From: Herbiconiux solani NBRC 106740
Lineage (GTDB): Bacteria > Actinomycetota > Actinomycetes > Actinomycetales > Microbacteriaceae
DNA length: 64,000 nt
Assembly: GCF_001571005.1 (NCBI RefSeq)
Contig: NZ_BCST01000005.1
Location: 186,001-250,000 of the forward strand
Reading direction: 5' to 3'
The notes below the pieces were generated by a model. The model searched no databases, was not told the DNA's origin, and saw nothing but the letters and a program-made list of their open reading frames with translations. Both the position numbers and the translations under genes were made by a program. Below are positions 20,491 through 34,082 of the stretch, one piece after another. The stretch's first letter is position 1. Every line of letters starts with the position of its first letter.

Positions 20491-21753
20491 CGTGCTGGGT
20501 GCTGCGGGATCGTGCTGCGCTTCGTCGCGCTCACGCTGCTCGCGCAGCTCCCGCTGCTCCCGGTCGAACTCCTCGCGGGCGGTGACGTTGCGCGCCTTGA
20601 GCCGTCGGCCTCGGAGGGCGATGAACGCGCCGGTCCAGATCGAGGCCTCGCGGGCGACGATCGCGGCGGCGAGGGTGAGCGGATCCATGGTGAGCGAGCG
20701 CACGAAGTCGTACTGCTCCTGGGGCTGCCAGGCCCAGGCCTGCACGTGGATGAGGGCGCCCGCGATCGCGCCGAAGTAGACGAGCACCGCGACCAGGAAG
20801 CCGCCGAGCACGTAGGCCCACCAGCCGGCCCGGTTGACGATGAGCACGATCAGGATGAGGGCCAGGGCGAAGACCACGACCGGGACGATGAAGGCGGCAC
20901 TGGCGAGGAACGAGGTGAAGGCCGAGACGGCCGCCTCTCCGCTCAGGTTGGCCAGGATGATCAGGAAGCCGACTCCGCCGTAGACGAGCGCGAACAGCAC
21001 CGTGCCGGCGAGGGCGATCAGGCTCCCCGCTCCGCGGTTGCCCTTCGGCCGGGGCGGCACGGGGGCCGTGAGGGGCTGGGGGGAGGCGAGGTAGGCGGGG
21101 AAGGTCTCGCCGGGGGCGGCCGGGGCACCCGGGTTCGCCGCATTCACCGGGGCGGCGGCGGGGGCGGCGGACGAGTAGGCGGCAGCGGCCGCAGCGGGGG
21201 CGTAGGCGGCCGCGGGGTAGGGGGTGCGCTCGGGCTGCGGCTCGGCGGAGCGCTCCGTCTGGCGGTATGCCTGGGCCTCGCGGTACGCGTCCTGCTCCGG
21301 CTCGGAGGCGGTCACGTAAGGGCCGCCCTGGGGCGCACGGTCGTAGGCCTTGACGGCCTGCTCGGAGATCGGGGAGCCGGCCTCGTCGACGACGTACGGG
21401 CCGCCGAGCGGGTCGCGGGTCGTGGCGCCGGCGGCATCCTCTCGGGGGGACTCGGCCGCGGCGTCGGAGGCGGACTCGGCGCGGTGGATCGCGGCGTCGT
21501 CGGCCGGCATGCGGATCGGCTCCGGGATGACGACGGCGGGGCCGGCAGGCGCGTCCCACGCGGGCATGTCGGGAAGGCCGCTCGTGCGCTGCCCGTCCTG
21601 GGCGGCGGCGGAGTCATTGGCTGCGGCGTCGTGAGCCGAGCCGGAGTCGGCTCCAGCCGCGTCTGAGCGGGGCGTGGCGGGGTCGATGAGGTGGCCGTCG
21701 GCGTCCCGCATGGGGAACTCCGGCTGATCGCTCTGACGGTCGTCGGTGCTCAT
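20482..21753 (-). CDS. Pro/Ala-rich membrane protein (possible DUF6264 family)
   Basis: Unknown function. The start chosen is ATG at 21753 ([17 protein letters not shown], 423 residues), seven bases after GAGGAG; a GTG five codons upstream is possible. Residues 1 to ~225 are a disordered segment rich in Ala, Pro, Asp and Glu with several copies of a GGPYV motif. The C-terminal part has three to four hydrophobic helices ([59 protein letters not shown]) and ends in a charged coil ([16 protein letters not shown]). This build resembles a family of Microbacteriaceae proteins I recall as DUF6264, which a profile search would settle. It stands alone between the str operon and the divergent flavoprotein gene. 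Confidence 0.7.
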   Translation of the reverse strand: MSTDDRQSDQPEFPMRDADGHLIDPATPRSDAAGADSGSAHDAAANDSAAAQDGQRTSGLPDMPAWDAPAGPAVVIPEPIRMPADDAAIHRAESASDAAAESPREDAAGATTRDPLGGPYVVDEAGSPISEQAVKAYDRAPQGGPYVTASEPEQDAYREAQAYRQTERSAEPQPERTPYPAAAYAPAAAAAAYSSAAPAAAPVNAANPGAPAAPGETFPAYLASPQPLTAPVPPRPKGNRGAGSLIALAGTVLFALVYGGVGFLIILANLSGEAAVSAFTSFLASAAFIVPVVVFALALILIVLIVNRAGWWAYVLGGFLVAVLVYFGAIAGALIHVQAWAWQPQEQYDFVRSLTMDPLTLAAAIVAREASIWTGAFIALRGRRLKARNVTAREEFDREQRELREQRERDEAQHDPAAPSTTW

Positions 21754-21888
21754 CTGGCTGCTCCTCACGGCCCGGGTGGCCTGTCCGCACCCCGGCAGGG
21801 TGCTGGCGACACTCTAACAACGGGACCGCCCGCGGTCGGGGACGCGCGGCCGGGGAACACGCAGACCGTTCCGCGCGTTCTCCCCGGC

Positions 21889-22977
21889 ATGGACAGTCCG
21901 CTCCCCCGCCGCACCCGCGTCGTCGTCATCGGCGCGGGTCAGGCCGGGCTCTCCGTTGCCTATCACCTGCAGCGCCGGGGCCTCCGACCGGGAGTCGACC
22001 TGGTCGTGCTCGACCGCGGGCCCGGTACCGGCGGAGCGTGGCAGTTCCGCTGGGAGTCGCTGCGGCTGGGCGACGCGCACCGGGTGAACGACCTGCCGGG
22101 GATGGCCGAGCTCGGCCTGAGCTTCGAGACGGCGGATGCGACGGTGCCCGCCCGGGAGATCGTCGCCGACTACTACCGCCGGTTCGAGGACGCCTACCGC
22201 CTCGAGGTGCGGCGCCCCGTCGCCGTGACGGCGGTCGAGGACGCCGGGGACCTCCTGCGGGTGGTCACCGACCACGGCACGATCGAGGCCGAGGCCGTGG
22301 TCAACGCCAGCGGCACCTGGGGCGCGCCCTTCCGGCCGCGGGTGCGCGGCGACGAGACCTTCCGGGGACGGCAGTGGACCACCGTCGACTACGTGGATGC
22401 CGCGGACTTCCGCGGGCGCCGGGTGGTGGTGGTCGGGGGCGGCACCTCGGCCGTGGGCTTCGTGCGCGAGCTCGAGGGCGTGGCGGCAGCGACCACGTGG
22501 GTGACCCGCCGTACGGTCGAGTTCGTCGAGGGCGACGGGCTCGCGCAGGAGAACGGCATCGCCGCCGTCGCCGCTCAGGACGAGGCGGCCCGCGCCGGGC
22601 TGCCCCTGCCCAGCATCGTCAGCGGCACGAAGCTGGTGGCGACACCGCGCATCCGGGCCGCGATCGACCGGGGGACCCTTGTCGCGCATCCGATGTTCAC
22701 GGCCGTCGAGCCGGACGGCGTGCGATTCGCCGACGGTTCGTTCGTGCCGGCTGACGACATCATCTGGGCCACGGGGTTCCGGCCCGAGCTGAAGCACCTG
22801 GCGCCGCTGCACCTCCGCGAGCACTCGGGCGGCATCGTCGTCGAGCGCGGTCGGGTGACGCGTGAGCCCCGCCTGTTCCTGGCCGGCTACGGCCCCCAGG
22901 CCTCCACCATCGGCGCCAACCGCGCCGGCCGTGCCGTGGCCGCCCAAGTCCTCGCCCTTCTCGACCAGAAGCCTTAA
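21889..22977 (+). CDS. FAD-dependent oxidoreductase / flavin monooxygenase-like protein
   Basis: Predicted cytoplasmic flavoprotein of the CzcO/flavin-monooxygenase type. The start [15 protein letters not shown] at 21889 puts the FAD-binding GAGQAG at residues 15-20; a second Rossmann motif ([12 protein letters not shown]) for NAD(P)H lies mid-protein, and an ATGF motif ([13 protein letters not shown]) precedes the C-terminal FAD contact [20 protein letters not shown]. The frame extends upstream but only through sequence shared with the divergent gene. 362 residues is on the short side for this family. Substrate unknown. It ends in a hairpin shared with rpoC. Confidence 0.85.
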   Translation: MDSPLPRRTRVVVIGAGQAGLSVAYHLQRRGLRPGVDLVVLDRGPGTGGAWQFRWESLRLGDAHRVNDLPGMAELGLSFETADATVPAREIVADYYRRFEDAYRLEVRRPVAVTAVEDAGDLLRVVTDHGTIEAEAVVNASGTWGAPFRPRVRGDETFRGRQWTTVDYVDAADFRGRRVVVVGGGTSAVGFVRELEGVAAATTWVTRRTVEFVEGDGLAQENGIAAVAAQDEAARAGLPLPSIVSGTKLVATPRIRAAIDRGTLVAHPMFTAVEPDGVRFADGSFVPADDIIWATGFRPELKHLAPLHLREHSGGIVVERGRVTREPRLFLAGYGPQASTIGANRAGRAVAAQVLALLDQKP

Positions 22978-22981
22978 CGGC

Positions 22982-23014
22982 GAAGGGCCCCTCACCAGTG
23001 GTGAAGGGCCCTCC
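22982..23014. terminator. Bidirectional terminator between flavoprotein gene and rpoC
   Basis: A GC-rich, nearly symmetrical hairpin (arms around GAAGGGCCCCTCACCA) sits between the convergent stop codons at 22977 and 23037 and can terminate both transcripts. Confidence 0.75.
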
Positions 23015-23036
23015 GACGTACGGGATCTACGACTCG

Positions 23037-26915
<3,879 letters not shown>

Positions 26916-26957
26916 TTTTCCTTCTCTCCTGGAAAAAGTCTTCTAGTGGTTGCCGGC

Positions 26958-29900
26958 TCAGATGTCGTCGATGGACGACGACTCGAAGCGCGAGGAGATG
27001 TTGATGCCGAGCTCTTCGGCGGCACGGAAGACCTCGTCGTCCGTGTCGCGCAGGCTGACCGCCGTGCCGTCCGCCGAGAGCACCTCGACGTTCAGGCAGA
27101 GCGACTGCATCTCCTTGATGAGGACCTTGAAGGACTCGGGGATGCCCGGCTCCTGGATGTTCTCACCCTTGACGATGGCCTCGTACACCTTCACGCGGCC
27201 CAGGATGTCGTCCGACTTGATGGTCAGGAGCTCCTGCAGGGCGTAGGCGGCACCGTATGCCTCGAGCGCCCACACCTCCATCTCGCCGAATCGCTGTCCA
27301 CCGAACTGCGCCTTACCACCCAGCGGCTGCTGCGTGATCATCGAGTACGGGCCCGTCGAACGCGCGTGGATCTTGTCGTCGACCAGGTGGTGCAGCTTCA
27401 GGATGTACATGTAGCCGACCGAGACCGGCTCCGGGTACGGCTCGCCGGAGCGGCCGTCGAACAGCTGCGTCTTTCCGGTGGAGTCGATCAGTCGCTCGCC
27501 GTCGCGGGTGAGGGTCGTCGAGTCGAGCAGACCCGCGATCTCCTCCTCCGAGGCGCCGTCGAACACCGGGGTGGCGACCTTGGTGCCGGGGGCTGCCGAG
27601 CGGGCGGCCACGGGCAGGTTCGCTGCCCACTTGGCCTTGCCGTCGACCTCCCAGCCCTGCTTCGCGATCCACCCGAGGTGGGTCTCGAGCACCTGGCCGA
27701 AGTTCATCCGGCCAGGGATGCCCATCGGGTTCAGGACGATGTCGACCGGGGTCCCGTCGGCCAGGAACGGCATGTCCTCGACCGGAAGGATCTTGGAGAT
27801 GACGCCCTTGTTGCCGTGACGGCCGGCGAGCTTGTCGCCCGCGGTGATCTTGCGCTTCTGGGCGATGTAGACCACGACGCGCTGGTTGACGCCCGAGCCG
27901 AGCTCGTCGTCGTTCTCGGCAGAGAACTCCTTGACGGCGATGATCGTGCCTTCTTCACCGTGAGGCACCTTGAGGCTCGTGTCACGGACCTCGCGGCTCT
28001 TCTCGTTGAAGATCGCGCGCAGCAGGCGCTCCTCGGCGGAGAGCTCGGTCTCGCCCTTGGGCGTGACCTTGCCGACGAGGATGTCGCCGGGGCGGACCTC
28101 GGCTCCGATGCGGATGATGCCGCGCTCGTCGAGGTCGGCCAGCAGCTCCGGGCTGACGTTGGGGAGGTCACGGGTGATCTCCTCCTTGCCGAGCTTGGTG
28201 TCGCGGGCGTCGACCTCGTACTCCTCGATGTGGATCGAGGAGAGCACGTCGTCCTTCACCAGGTTCTGGCTCAGGATGATCGCGTCCTCGAAGTTGTGAC
28301 CCTCCCACGGCATGAACGCCACGAGGAGGTTCTTGCCGAGGGCGAGCTCGCCGTTCTCGGTGGCCGGGCCATCCGCGATGACCTGACCGACCTCGATCCG
28401 CTCGCCTTCGGAGACGATGACGCGGTTGTTGTACGACGTGCCCTGGTTGGAGCGGTCGAACTTGCGGAGGTAGTAGGTCTCCGAGCCGCCCTCGTCGAGC
28501 ATGACGGTGACGGAGTCGGCCGAGACCTCCTCGACCACACCGGCGCCGTTCGCGGTGACCACGTCACCGGCGTCGATGGCTGCGAAGCCCTCCATACCGG
28601 TTCCGACCAGCGGCGACTCCGAGCGGAGAAGCGGCACGGCCTGGCGCTGCATGTTCGCACCCATGAGGGCGCGGTTCGCGTCGTCGTGCTCGAGGAACGG
28701 GATGAGGGAGGTCGCGACCGACACCATCTGGCGCGGCGAGACATCCATGTAGCCGATGTCCTCCTGCGGGAACAGGTCGACCTCGCCACCCTTCTTACGG
28801 GCGAGCACGCGGGCCTCGGCGAACTTCGCGTCCGCGGTCAGCGGGGCGTTCGCCTGGGCGACGATGTACTCGTCCTCCTCGGATGCGGTGAGGTAGTCGA
28901 TGTTCGCCGTGACGACGCCGTCGACGACGCGACGGTACGGGGTCTCGATGAAACCGAAGGAGTTGATGCGGGCGAACGACGCGAGCGAGCCGATCAGGCC
29001 GATGTTCGGGCCTTCCGGGGTCTCGATCGGGCACATGCGGCCGTAGTGCGACGGGTGGACGTCGCGGACCTCGACGCCGGCACGCTCACGGGACAGACCA
29101 CCCGGGCCCAGCGCGGAGAGACGACGCTTGTGCGTCAGACCCGCGAGGGGGTTGTTCTGGTCCATGAACTGGGACAGCTGGCTCGTTCCGAAGAACTCCT
29201 TGATCGCGGCGACGACGGGGCGCACGTTGATCAGGGTCTGCGGGGTGATGGCCTCGATGTCCTGCGTGGTCATGCGCTCACGGACGACGCGCTCCATCCG
29301 GGACAGACCTGTGCGGACCTGGTTCTGGATGAGCTCGCCGACGGCGCGGATACGACGGTTGCCGAAGTGGTCGATGTCGTCCACGTCGAGGCGGATGTCA
29401 ACCTTCTTGCCGTCGCGCACGCCCGGGAGCTGCGTCTGGTTGTCGTGCAGGGCGACCAAGTACTTGATCGTCGCGATGATGTCCTGGTTCGTGAGGACCG
29501 AGTCGGACAGCGGCGCGTCGATGCCGAGCTTGCGGTTGATCTTGTAACGACCGACCTTCGCCAGGTCGTAGCGCTTGGGGTTGAAGTAGAAGTTGTCCAG
29601 CAGCGCACGTGCGGCCTCGGCGGCGACCTGCTCGCCCGGGCGCAGCTTGCGGTAGATGTCCTTCAGCGCCTCTTCCTTGGTGAGGATGGAGTCCTTCTCG
29701 AGGGTGGCCTCGATCGAGGCGTAGCCCTTGAACTCCTCGAGGATCTCCTCGGAGGTCAGGCCGAGGGCCTTGAGGAACACCGTGACCGACTGCTTGCGCT
29801 TGCGGTCGATGCGGACGCCGACCTGGTCGCGCTTGTCGATCTCGAACTCGAGCCAGGCACCGCGGCTCGGGATGATGCGCGCCGAGTAGATGTCCTTGTC

Positions 29901-30446
29901 GGAGGTCTTCTCGGGGGTGCGCTCGAAGTACACGCCGGGGGAACGGACCAGCTGGGACACGACGACACGCTCGGTGCCGTTGATGATGAACGTGCCCTTC
30001 TCGGTCATGAGCGGGAAGTCGCCCATGAAGACCGTCTGGGTCTTGATCTCACCGGTCTGGTGGTTCATGAACTCGGCCTCGACGTAGAGGGGAGCGGCGT
30101 AGGTCTTGCCACGCTCCTTGCACTCGTCGATGGTGTACTTCTCGGGCTCGAGGAACGGGCTCGTGAAGCTGAGCTGCATGGTCTCGCCGAGGTCTTCGAT
30201 CGGCGAGATCTCCTCGAAGATCTCATCGAGACCCGAGCGGCTCGGCAGGTCTTGACGACCGGCCTTCTTGGCATCGGCGACGCGTGCCTTCCACACGTCG
30301 TTCCCGACCAGCCAGTCGAAGCTCTCGGTCTGCAGAGCGAGCAGATCCGGAACGGTCAGCGTGTCGGTGATCTTGGCGAACGAGAGCCGCGATGCGGCCC
30401 GGCCGTTCTTGGGTGAAGTGGTGGTTGCGTTGCGCGCAGCAGCCAA
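26958..30446 (-). CDS. rpoB: RNA polymerase beta subunit
   Basis: Second large subunit of RNA polymerase, 1162 residues. The rifampicin pocket (about 29098-29190) reads [20 protein letters not shown] followed by [10 protein letters not shown]; the Asp, His and Ser residues most often mutated in resistant strains are wild type, so sensitivity is expected. The common Ser of PLSGLTH is Ala here. Start is TTG with GGAGG eight bases upstream. Co-transcribed with rpoC. I could not identify a convincing rpoB promoter in the 258-bp upstream region. Confidence 0.99.
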   Translation of the reverse strand: MAAARNATTTSPKNGRAASRLSFAKITDTLTVPDLLALQTESFDWLVGNDVWKARVADAKKAGRQDLPSRSGLDEIFEEISPIEDLGETMQLSFTSPFLEPEKYTIDECKERGKTYAAPLYVEAEFMNHQTGEIKTQTVFMGDFPLMTEKGTFIINGTERVVVSQLVRSPGVYFERTPEKTSDKDIYSARIIPSRGAWLEFEIDKRDQVGVRIDRKRKQSVTVFLKALGLTSEEILEEFKGYASIEATLEKDSILTKEEALKDIYRKLRPGEQVAAEAARALLDNFYFNPKRYDLAKVGRYKINRKLGIDAPLSDSVLTNQDIIATIKYLVALHDNQTQLPGVRDGKKVDIRLDVDDIDHFGNRRIRAVGELIQNQVRTGLSRMERVVRERMTTQDIEAITPQTLINVRPVVAAIKEFFGTSQLSQFMDQNNPLAGLTHKRRLSALGPGGLSRERAGVEVRDVHPSHYGRMCPIETPEGPNIGLIGSLASFARINSFGFIETPYRRVVDGVVTANIDYLTASEEDEYIVAQANAPLTADAKFAEARVLARKKGGEVDLFPQEDIGYMDVSPRQMVSVATSLIPFLEHDDANRALMGANMQRQAVPLLRSESPLVGTGMEGFAAIDAGDVVTANGAGVVEEVSADSVTVMLDEGGSETYYLRKFDRSNQGTSYNNRVIVSEGERIEVGQVIADGPATENGELALGKNLLVAFMPWEGHNFEDAIILSQNLVKDDVLSSIHIEEYEVDARDTKLGKEEITRDLPNVSPELLADLDERGIIRIGAEVRPGDILVGKVTPKGETELSAEERLLRAIFNEKSREVRDTSLKVPHGEEGTIIAVKEFSAENDDELGSGVNQRVVVYIAQKRKITAGDKLAGRHGNKGVISKILPVEDMPFLADGTPVDIVLNPMGIPGRMNFGQVLETHLGWIAKQGWEVDGKAKWAANLPVAARSAAPGTKVATPVFDGASEEEIAGLLDSTTLTRDGERLIDSTGKTQLFDGRSGEPYPEPVSVGYMYILKLHHLVDDKIHARSTGPYSMITQQPLGGKAQFGGQRFGEMEVWALEAYGAAYALQELLTIKSDDILGRVKVYEAIVKGENIQEPGIPESFKVLIKEMQSLCLNVEVLSADGTAVSLRDTDDEVFRAAEELGINISSRFESSSIDDI

Positions 30447-30607
30447 GGAAATAACCTCCGTGGGCCCCGTCGGGCCATGCGTTACTTACGGTCGATGTGG
30501 GTCGAGAACTCCCGAGATATGGTCCGAACCCGCAATATGGTTCTAGAGTGTTGCTGCGCGGTAGAGTGTGAACTCGTTCGCGCGGCTGCCGACCACAATA
30601 TGAAGGC

Positions 30608-30639
30608 ATGATTGTTCTGGGAGCGCAAAGAACAATCAT
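30608..30639. promoter_or_regulatory. 11-bp perfect inverted repeat between rpoB and the divergent gene
   Basis: ATGATTGTTCT (30608-30618) and AGAACAATCAT (30629-30639) are exact reverse complements around a 10-base spacer, in an AT-rich patch of otherwise GC-rich DNA. It lies 162 bp upstream of the rpoB start and 34 bp upstream of the -35 box of the spermidine-synthase-like gene. The form suits binding by a dimeric regulator; RNA hairpin formation is also possible. No known operator was recognised. Confidence 0.5.
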
Positions 30640-30672
30640 ATGCGTCTCCGACACGCCTGTCCAGTCGAAATC

Positions 30673-30701
30673 TTGACCAGTTTGGTTTTCTCAGGTATAA
30701 C
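30673..30701 (+). promoter_or_regulatory. Strong promoter overlapping the start region of the spermidine-synthase-like gene
   Basis: TTGACC (30673-30678) and TATAAC (30696-30701) with a 17-bp spacer are close to consensus. The first in-frame start codon, GTG at 30705, begins only three bases after the -10 box, so transcription would start within or just after it. Either the message is leaderless from an unusually close start or a later start codon is used. Confidence 0.6.
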
Positions 30702-30704
30702 CGC

Positions 30705-31589
30705 GTGGCTCAATCTTCTCCTCCCCCTTCTCTGCGTCTGTCGGACGGGTTGCTCGCGACGATCGAGGACGACCGTTTCCGGCCCGGCTCCCGCGTTCTC
30801 ATCGTCGACGGCACCCCGCAGTCGCACGTGGATATCGAGGATCCGACCTACCTCTCCTTCGAGTACGTGCGGCGGATCGGGCACGGCATCGACCTGCTCG
30901 CCCCGGCCTCCTCCCCGATCACGGCCGTGCACCTGGGCGGCGGGGCCTTCACGCTCCCCCGCTACGTCGAGGCGACCCGGCCGGGCTCCCGGCAGCAGGT
31001 GGTCGAGATCGACAGCGAGCTCGTGGGCTTCGTGCGGTCCGAACTGCCGTTGCCGCGCGGGGCGAGCATCCGGGTGCGGCACGGGGATGCGCGGGCGGTG
31101 CTCGAGAAGTTCCCTCCGGGCCTCCGCGGAACGGTCGACCTCGTGGTCGTCGACGTGTTTGCCGGGGCGCGGACGCCGGCCCACGTGACGAGTACGGAGT
31201 TCTACGAGGCGGTGCGCGGCATCCTTCGACCCACCGGCGTGGTCGCCGTGAACATCGCCGACGGGGCCGGGCTCGCCTTCGCCCGGGGTCAGGCGGCGAC
31301 CCTCTCGCACGTCTTCCCTGCCGTGTCACTCTCGGTCGACCCGCAGATGCTCAAGGCACGGCGGTTCGGCAACGTGGTGGCGTTCGCGTCGCCGTCGCCT
31401 TTCCCTGCTTCCTTCGACGGGCTGCCGCGGCTGCTCGCCGGCGACCCGGTGGCGGCCAAGGTCGTGACCGGGCGGGAGCTGACGAACTTCATCGCCGGCG
31501 CACCCGTCTCGACAGATCAGACCTCGACCAAATCTCCGGCCCCGGCTCGGAGCATTTTCCAGGTCGACCGGCGCAGACTGGGGGAATGA
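30705..31589 (+). CDS. Spermidine synthase-like methyltransferase-fold protein
   Basis: Rossmann-fold protein of the spermidine synthase family. From GTG at 30705 (MAQSSPPPSLRLSDG) it has 294 residues. The nucleotide-binding core is clear: VHLGGGAFTLPRYV, then VVEIDSELVGFV, HGDARAVL and LVVVDVFAGARTP. True spermidine synthase activity is doubtful because the polyamine-site residues cannot be confirmed by eye; many actinobacterial members are annotated only as fused or spermidine-synthase-like. The C-terminus ends in a low-complexity stretch. Its stop overlaps the next start as ATGA, so the two genes are coupled. Confidence 0.75.
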   Translation: MAQSSPPPSLRLSDGLLATIEDDRFRPGSRVLIVDGTPQSHVDIEDPTYLSFEYVRRIGHGIDLLAPASSPITAVHLGGGAFTLPRYVEATRPGSRQQVVEIDSELVGFVRSELPLPRGASIRVRHGDARAVLEKFPPGLRGTVDLVVVDVFAGARTPAHVTSTEFYEAVRGILRPTGVVAVNIADGAGLAFARGQAATLSHVFPAVSLSVDPQMLKARRFGNVVAFASPSPFPASFDGLPRLLAGDPVAAKVVTGRELTNFIAGAPVSTDQTSTKSPAPARSIFQVDRRRLGE

Positions 31590-32806
31590 AGCGGCGTCTG
31601 GTGAAGTCGGGGCTCGGTGCGGGGGCGCTGGGCGTGGTGGGGGTTCTGCTGGCGGGGTGCGGGGCGGACTCTTCTTCTGCGCCGTCTGGGTCGTCTTCTG
31701 CTTTGCCGTCTTCTCCTTCTGGTTCTGCTTCGCAGTCTTCTGCTCCTTCTGGTTCTGCTGCTCCTTCTTCTCCTTCTTCTCCTTCTTCTCCGTCGGTGGC
31801 GCCCGTGGAAGATCTCGGGCCGCTCGTGCCGTCGGGCGACCCGGTGCCCCTGGCCAGCGACCTCCCGGCACCGTGGTCGATCGCCGTGCTGGCCGACGGC
31901 ACCCTGTTCGTGAGCGAGCGGGACGACGCCGCGATCGTGGAGGTCGTGGGTTCGTCGACCTCGCTCGTGACCAGCGTGGGCGGAGTGTCACCGGCCGGCG
32001 AGGGCGGGCTGCTCGGGATCGCGACGCTCGAGGACGCATCCGGTGACTGGCTCTACGCGTACTACACGGGCGCATCCGACAACCGGGTGGTGCGGATGCC
32101 GCTGTCGGGCGGCCCCGGGGCGCACACGGTCGGCGACCAGCAGGTGGTCATCGCGGGGCTGCCGAAGGCCTCGAACCACAACGGCGGGCGGATCGCGTTC
32201 GGGCCGGACGGGATGCTGTACGCCACGGCCGGGGACGCGAGCCGGGGAGCGAACGCGCAGACGCTCGACTCGCTGGGCGGGAAGATCCTGCGCGTGACGC
32301 CGGACGGGCAGATCCCCTCGGACAATCCTTTCGCCTCGGCGGGGTCGCCGGTGTGGTCGATGGGGCACCGCAACCCCCAGGGCATCGCGTGGGCGGCCGA
32401 CGGCACGATGTGGGCCGCGGAGTTCGGGCAGGACACCTGGGACGAGATGAACCGGATCGTGCCGGGCGGGAACTACGGGTGGCCGGAGGTCGAGGGGATC
32501 GCTGGAGCCGCCGGCTACATCGACCCGATCCAGCAGTGGGCGACCGACGACGCCTCGCCCTCGGGGATCGCCGTCGTGGGCGACACGATCTTCATGGCAG
32601 GCCTCGGCGGCGAGCGTCTCTGGACCGTGGGCTTCGACGGCGCCGCACAGGAGTGGTACGGGGGCGGGCAGCTGGGAAGGATCCGGGACGTGGTTCGGGG
32701 GCCCGGTTCGTCGCTGTACCTGGTGACGAACAATACGGACGGGCGCGGGGATCCTCGGGCGGGGGACGATCGGCTGTACTCGGTGGGGTTGGTTGCTGCA
32801 GGGTGA
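31586..32806 (+). CDS. PQQ-dependent sugar dehydrogenase-like lipoprotein
   Basis: Secreted, lipid-anchored beta-propeller of the soluble glucose/sorbosone dehydrogenase family, which oxidises sugars using PQQ. The signal peptide ends in the lipobox LLAGC with lipidated C25. Residues ~29-70 are a Ser/Pro/Ala linker. The propeller then shows GEGGLLGIA, NHNGGRIAFGPDGMLY, GKILRVTPDG, GHRNPQGIAW and AAEFGQDTWDEMN, the usual family motifs. No PQQ synthesis genes are in the window, so cofactor use is an inference. The linker is encoded almost only by TCT, CCT and GCT codons, unlike the rest of the gene. Confidence 0.88.
   Translation: MKRRLVKSGLGAGALGVVGVLLAGCGADSSSAPSGSSSALPSSPSGSASQSSAPSGSAAPSSPSSPSSPSVAPVEDLGPLVPSGDPVPLASDLPAPWSIAVLADGTLFVSERDDAAIVEVVGSSTSLVTSVGGVSPAGEGGLLGIATLEDASGDWLYAYYTGASDNRVVRMPLSGGPGAHTVGDQQVVIAGLPKASNHNGGRIAFGPDGMLYATAGDASRGANAQTLDSLGGKILRVTPDGQIPSDNPFASAGSPVWSMGHRNPQGIAWAADGTMWAAEFGQDTWDEMNRIVPGGNYGWPEVEGIAGAAGYIDPIQQWATDDASPSGIAVVGDTIFMAGLGGERLWTVGFDGAAQEWYGGGQLGRIRDVVRGPGSSLYLVTNNTDGRGDPRAGDDRLYSVGLVAAG
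31763..31789. repeat. 9-bp pyrimidine-only tandem repeat inside the lipoprotein linker
   Basis: CCTTCTTCT is repeated three times in tandem, in frame, within a longer pyrimidine-rich tract (about 31665-31790) that encodes the Ser/Pro linker. Slippage would change linker length by three residues per unit without breaking the frame. Confidence 0.9.
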
Positions 32807-32829
32807 CGCGGTCTGGGGCCTGGCGGGGT

Positions 32830-32870
32830 CTGGCTGCCGGGTTCTGGCTGCCGGGTTCTGCCTGCCGGTT
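32830..32870. repeat. 14-bp tandem repeat after the dehydrogenase gene
   Basis: CTGGCTGCCGGGTT occurs twice in tandem (32830-32843, 32844-32857), then once with a change and a one-base deletion (32858-32870), in the gap downstream of the PQQ-dehydrogenase-like gene. No function is apparent. Confidence 0.9.
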
Positions 32871-32981
32871 CTGCTCTCGTCTTCGCGACCTGCCGGGGCT
32901 GGCGCGGGCGCTTGTCAGGGCGGGTGGGTACCCTTGATCGACGGGACCCGAACGCCCGAATAGCACCATCAGGAGCACGCA

Positions 32982-33494
32982 CTGAGCATCATCACCGGTT
33001 ATGACATGGCCACCCTGCGGGAGAAGGTCGACCTGCAGGCCGCGGTCGATCGCCTCGACGAGCTCGGCAAACTGCGCAGCCTCTCGGCACTGAACGAGAA
33101 GGTCGTGCTGCTGCGCCTGCTCGACCGTCTCGACGAGGCCTTCACGATCGCGAACGAAGCGGTTCGCCAGGCCCGCTTCTCGGGTGACCGGGAGATGGCG
33201 CTGGGGGCGCGCATCCGTCGCGCTCAGGTGCAGCAGTACCAGGCGAAGTACCCCGCCGCTCTGCAGGAGCTGAGCCTTTGCGTCGAAGAGGCGCAGAACC
33301 ACGAGTGGGGTTCGCTCGAGTCGATCGCGACCCTCAGCCGGGGCAAGGTGCACTTCGAGATGGGCGAGTTCGAGCTCGCGCTCGTCGACTTCAAGGCCGC
33401 CGTCTTCCTCATGGAGCGCCAGGGCGCGTCGATCGACCAGCTCGAGAGCGCGCTCGTGGCCGTCGCCGTGACCGAATCGTTCCTCGCGGCGTAG
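32982..33494 (+). CDS. Small helical (TPR-like) hypothetical protein, probable CTG start
   Basis: Not recognised by name. The only ATG in the reading frame is at 33006, but a good ribosome binding site AGGAG (32971-32975) sits 30 bases from it and just six bases before an in-frame CTG at 32982; no ATG, GTG or TTG lies between the upstream in-frame stop (32961) and 33006. I therefore propose a CTG start (LSIITGYDMATLREK, 170 residues). The protein is alpha-helical, with helix pairs such as EKVVLLRLLDRLDEAFTIAN and FELALVDFKAAVFLMERQGA that look like TPR repeats. A TACCCT box at 32929-32934 may be the -10 element. It is followed after three bases by the SprT-like gene. Confidence 0.7.
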   Translation: MSIITGYDMATLREKVDLQAAVDRLDELGKLRSLSALNEKVVLLRLLDRLDEAFTIANEAVRQARFSGDREMALGARIRRAQVQQYQAKYPAALQELSLCVEEAQNHEWGSLESIATLSRGKVHFEMGEFELALVDFKAAVFLMERQGASIDQLESALVAVAVTESFLAA

Positions 33495-33497
33495 CCG

Positions 33498-33998
33498 ATG
33501 GCTGACCTCGCGCGGGTGACGCGGTGGGCCGACGCCCTCATCCGGATGCACCTCGACCCCGCGGTCTGGAGCTTCGGCTTCGACAACGCCAAGACCCGGG
33601 CCGGTCAATGCAACTACACCTCACACCGCATCACGGTCTCGCGGTATCTCGCGGCGCGGTACGACGACGACGAGATCCACCAGATCCTGTTGCACGAGGT
33701 GGCGCACGCACTCGCGGGATCGGGAGCCGGCCACGGGCCGCGCTGGGTCGCGATCGCTCGCGACCTCGGCTACGAGGGCAAGCGCCTGCACGAGGGTGAC
33801 CGCGCCGACGAGCTCGCGCCCTGGGTCGGCCGCTGCCCCGCGGGCCACGAGTTCTACCGGCACCGCCGTCCGGCCGCGCGGCTCTCGTGCAGCCTCTGTG
33901 CGCGCGGCTTCTCGCCCGCGCACCTCATCACCTGGACCCGCCGCGACGTCACCGCCGCCCGCCGCTCCGTCCGCGGCGCGGTCCGCTCCGCGTCCTGA
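33498..33998 (+). CDS. SprT-like zinc metalloprotease
   Basis: Member of the SprT/Spartan-like family. The 166-residue protein has the zinc-binding HEVAH at residues 66-70 and a third ligand His in GHGPRW (H79), followed by a C-terminal zinc-ribbon with C113, H117, C131 and C134. Eukaryotic Spartan digests DNA-protein crosslinks; the bacterial role is poorly known, so the substrate here is inferred only by family. It follows the TPR-like gene by three bases, so both are probably one operon. The last 20 residues are a basic Ala/Arg/Ser tail. Confidence 0.8.
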   Translation: MADLARVTRWADALIRMHLDPAVWSFGFDNAKTRAGQCNYTSHRITVSRYLAARYDDDEIHQILLHEVAHALAGSGAGHGPRWVAIARDLGYEGKRLHEGDRADELAPWVGRCPAGHEFYRHRRPAARLSCSLCARGFSPAHLITWTRRDVTAARRSVRGAVRSAS

Positions 33999-34082
33999 CC
34001 TGCGCGCTCCGACGGCTGATCCGGGAGGCTTCGGTTCACCCGAGTCTCCCGTTCAGCACGATTGGTCGGCCAGCACGACAGC

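Noticed and set aside
30447-30607. rpoB promoter candidates such as CATATT and TAGAAC boxes
   Set aside because: None has a -35 box at the right spacing; naming one would be guesswork.
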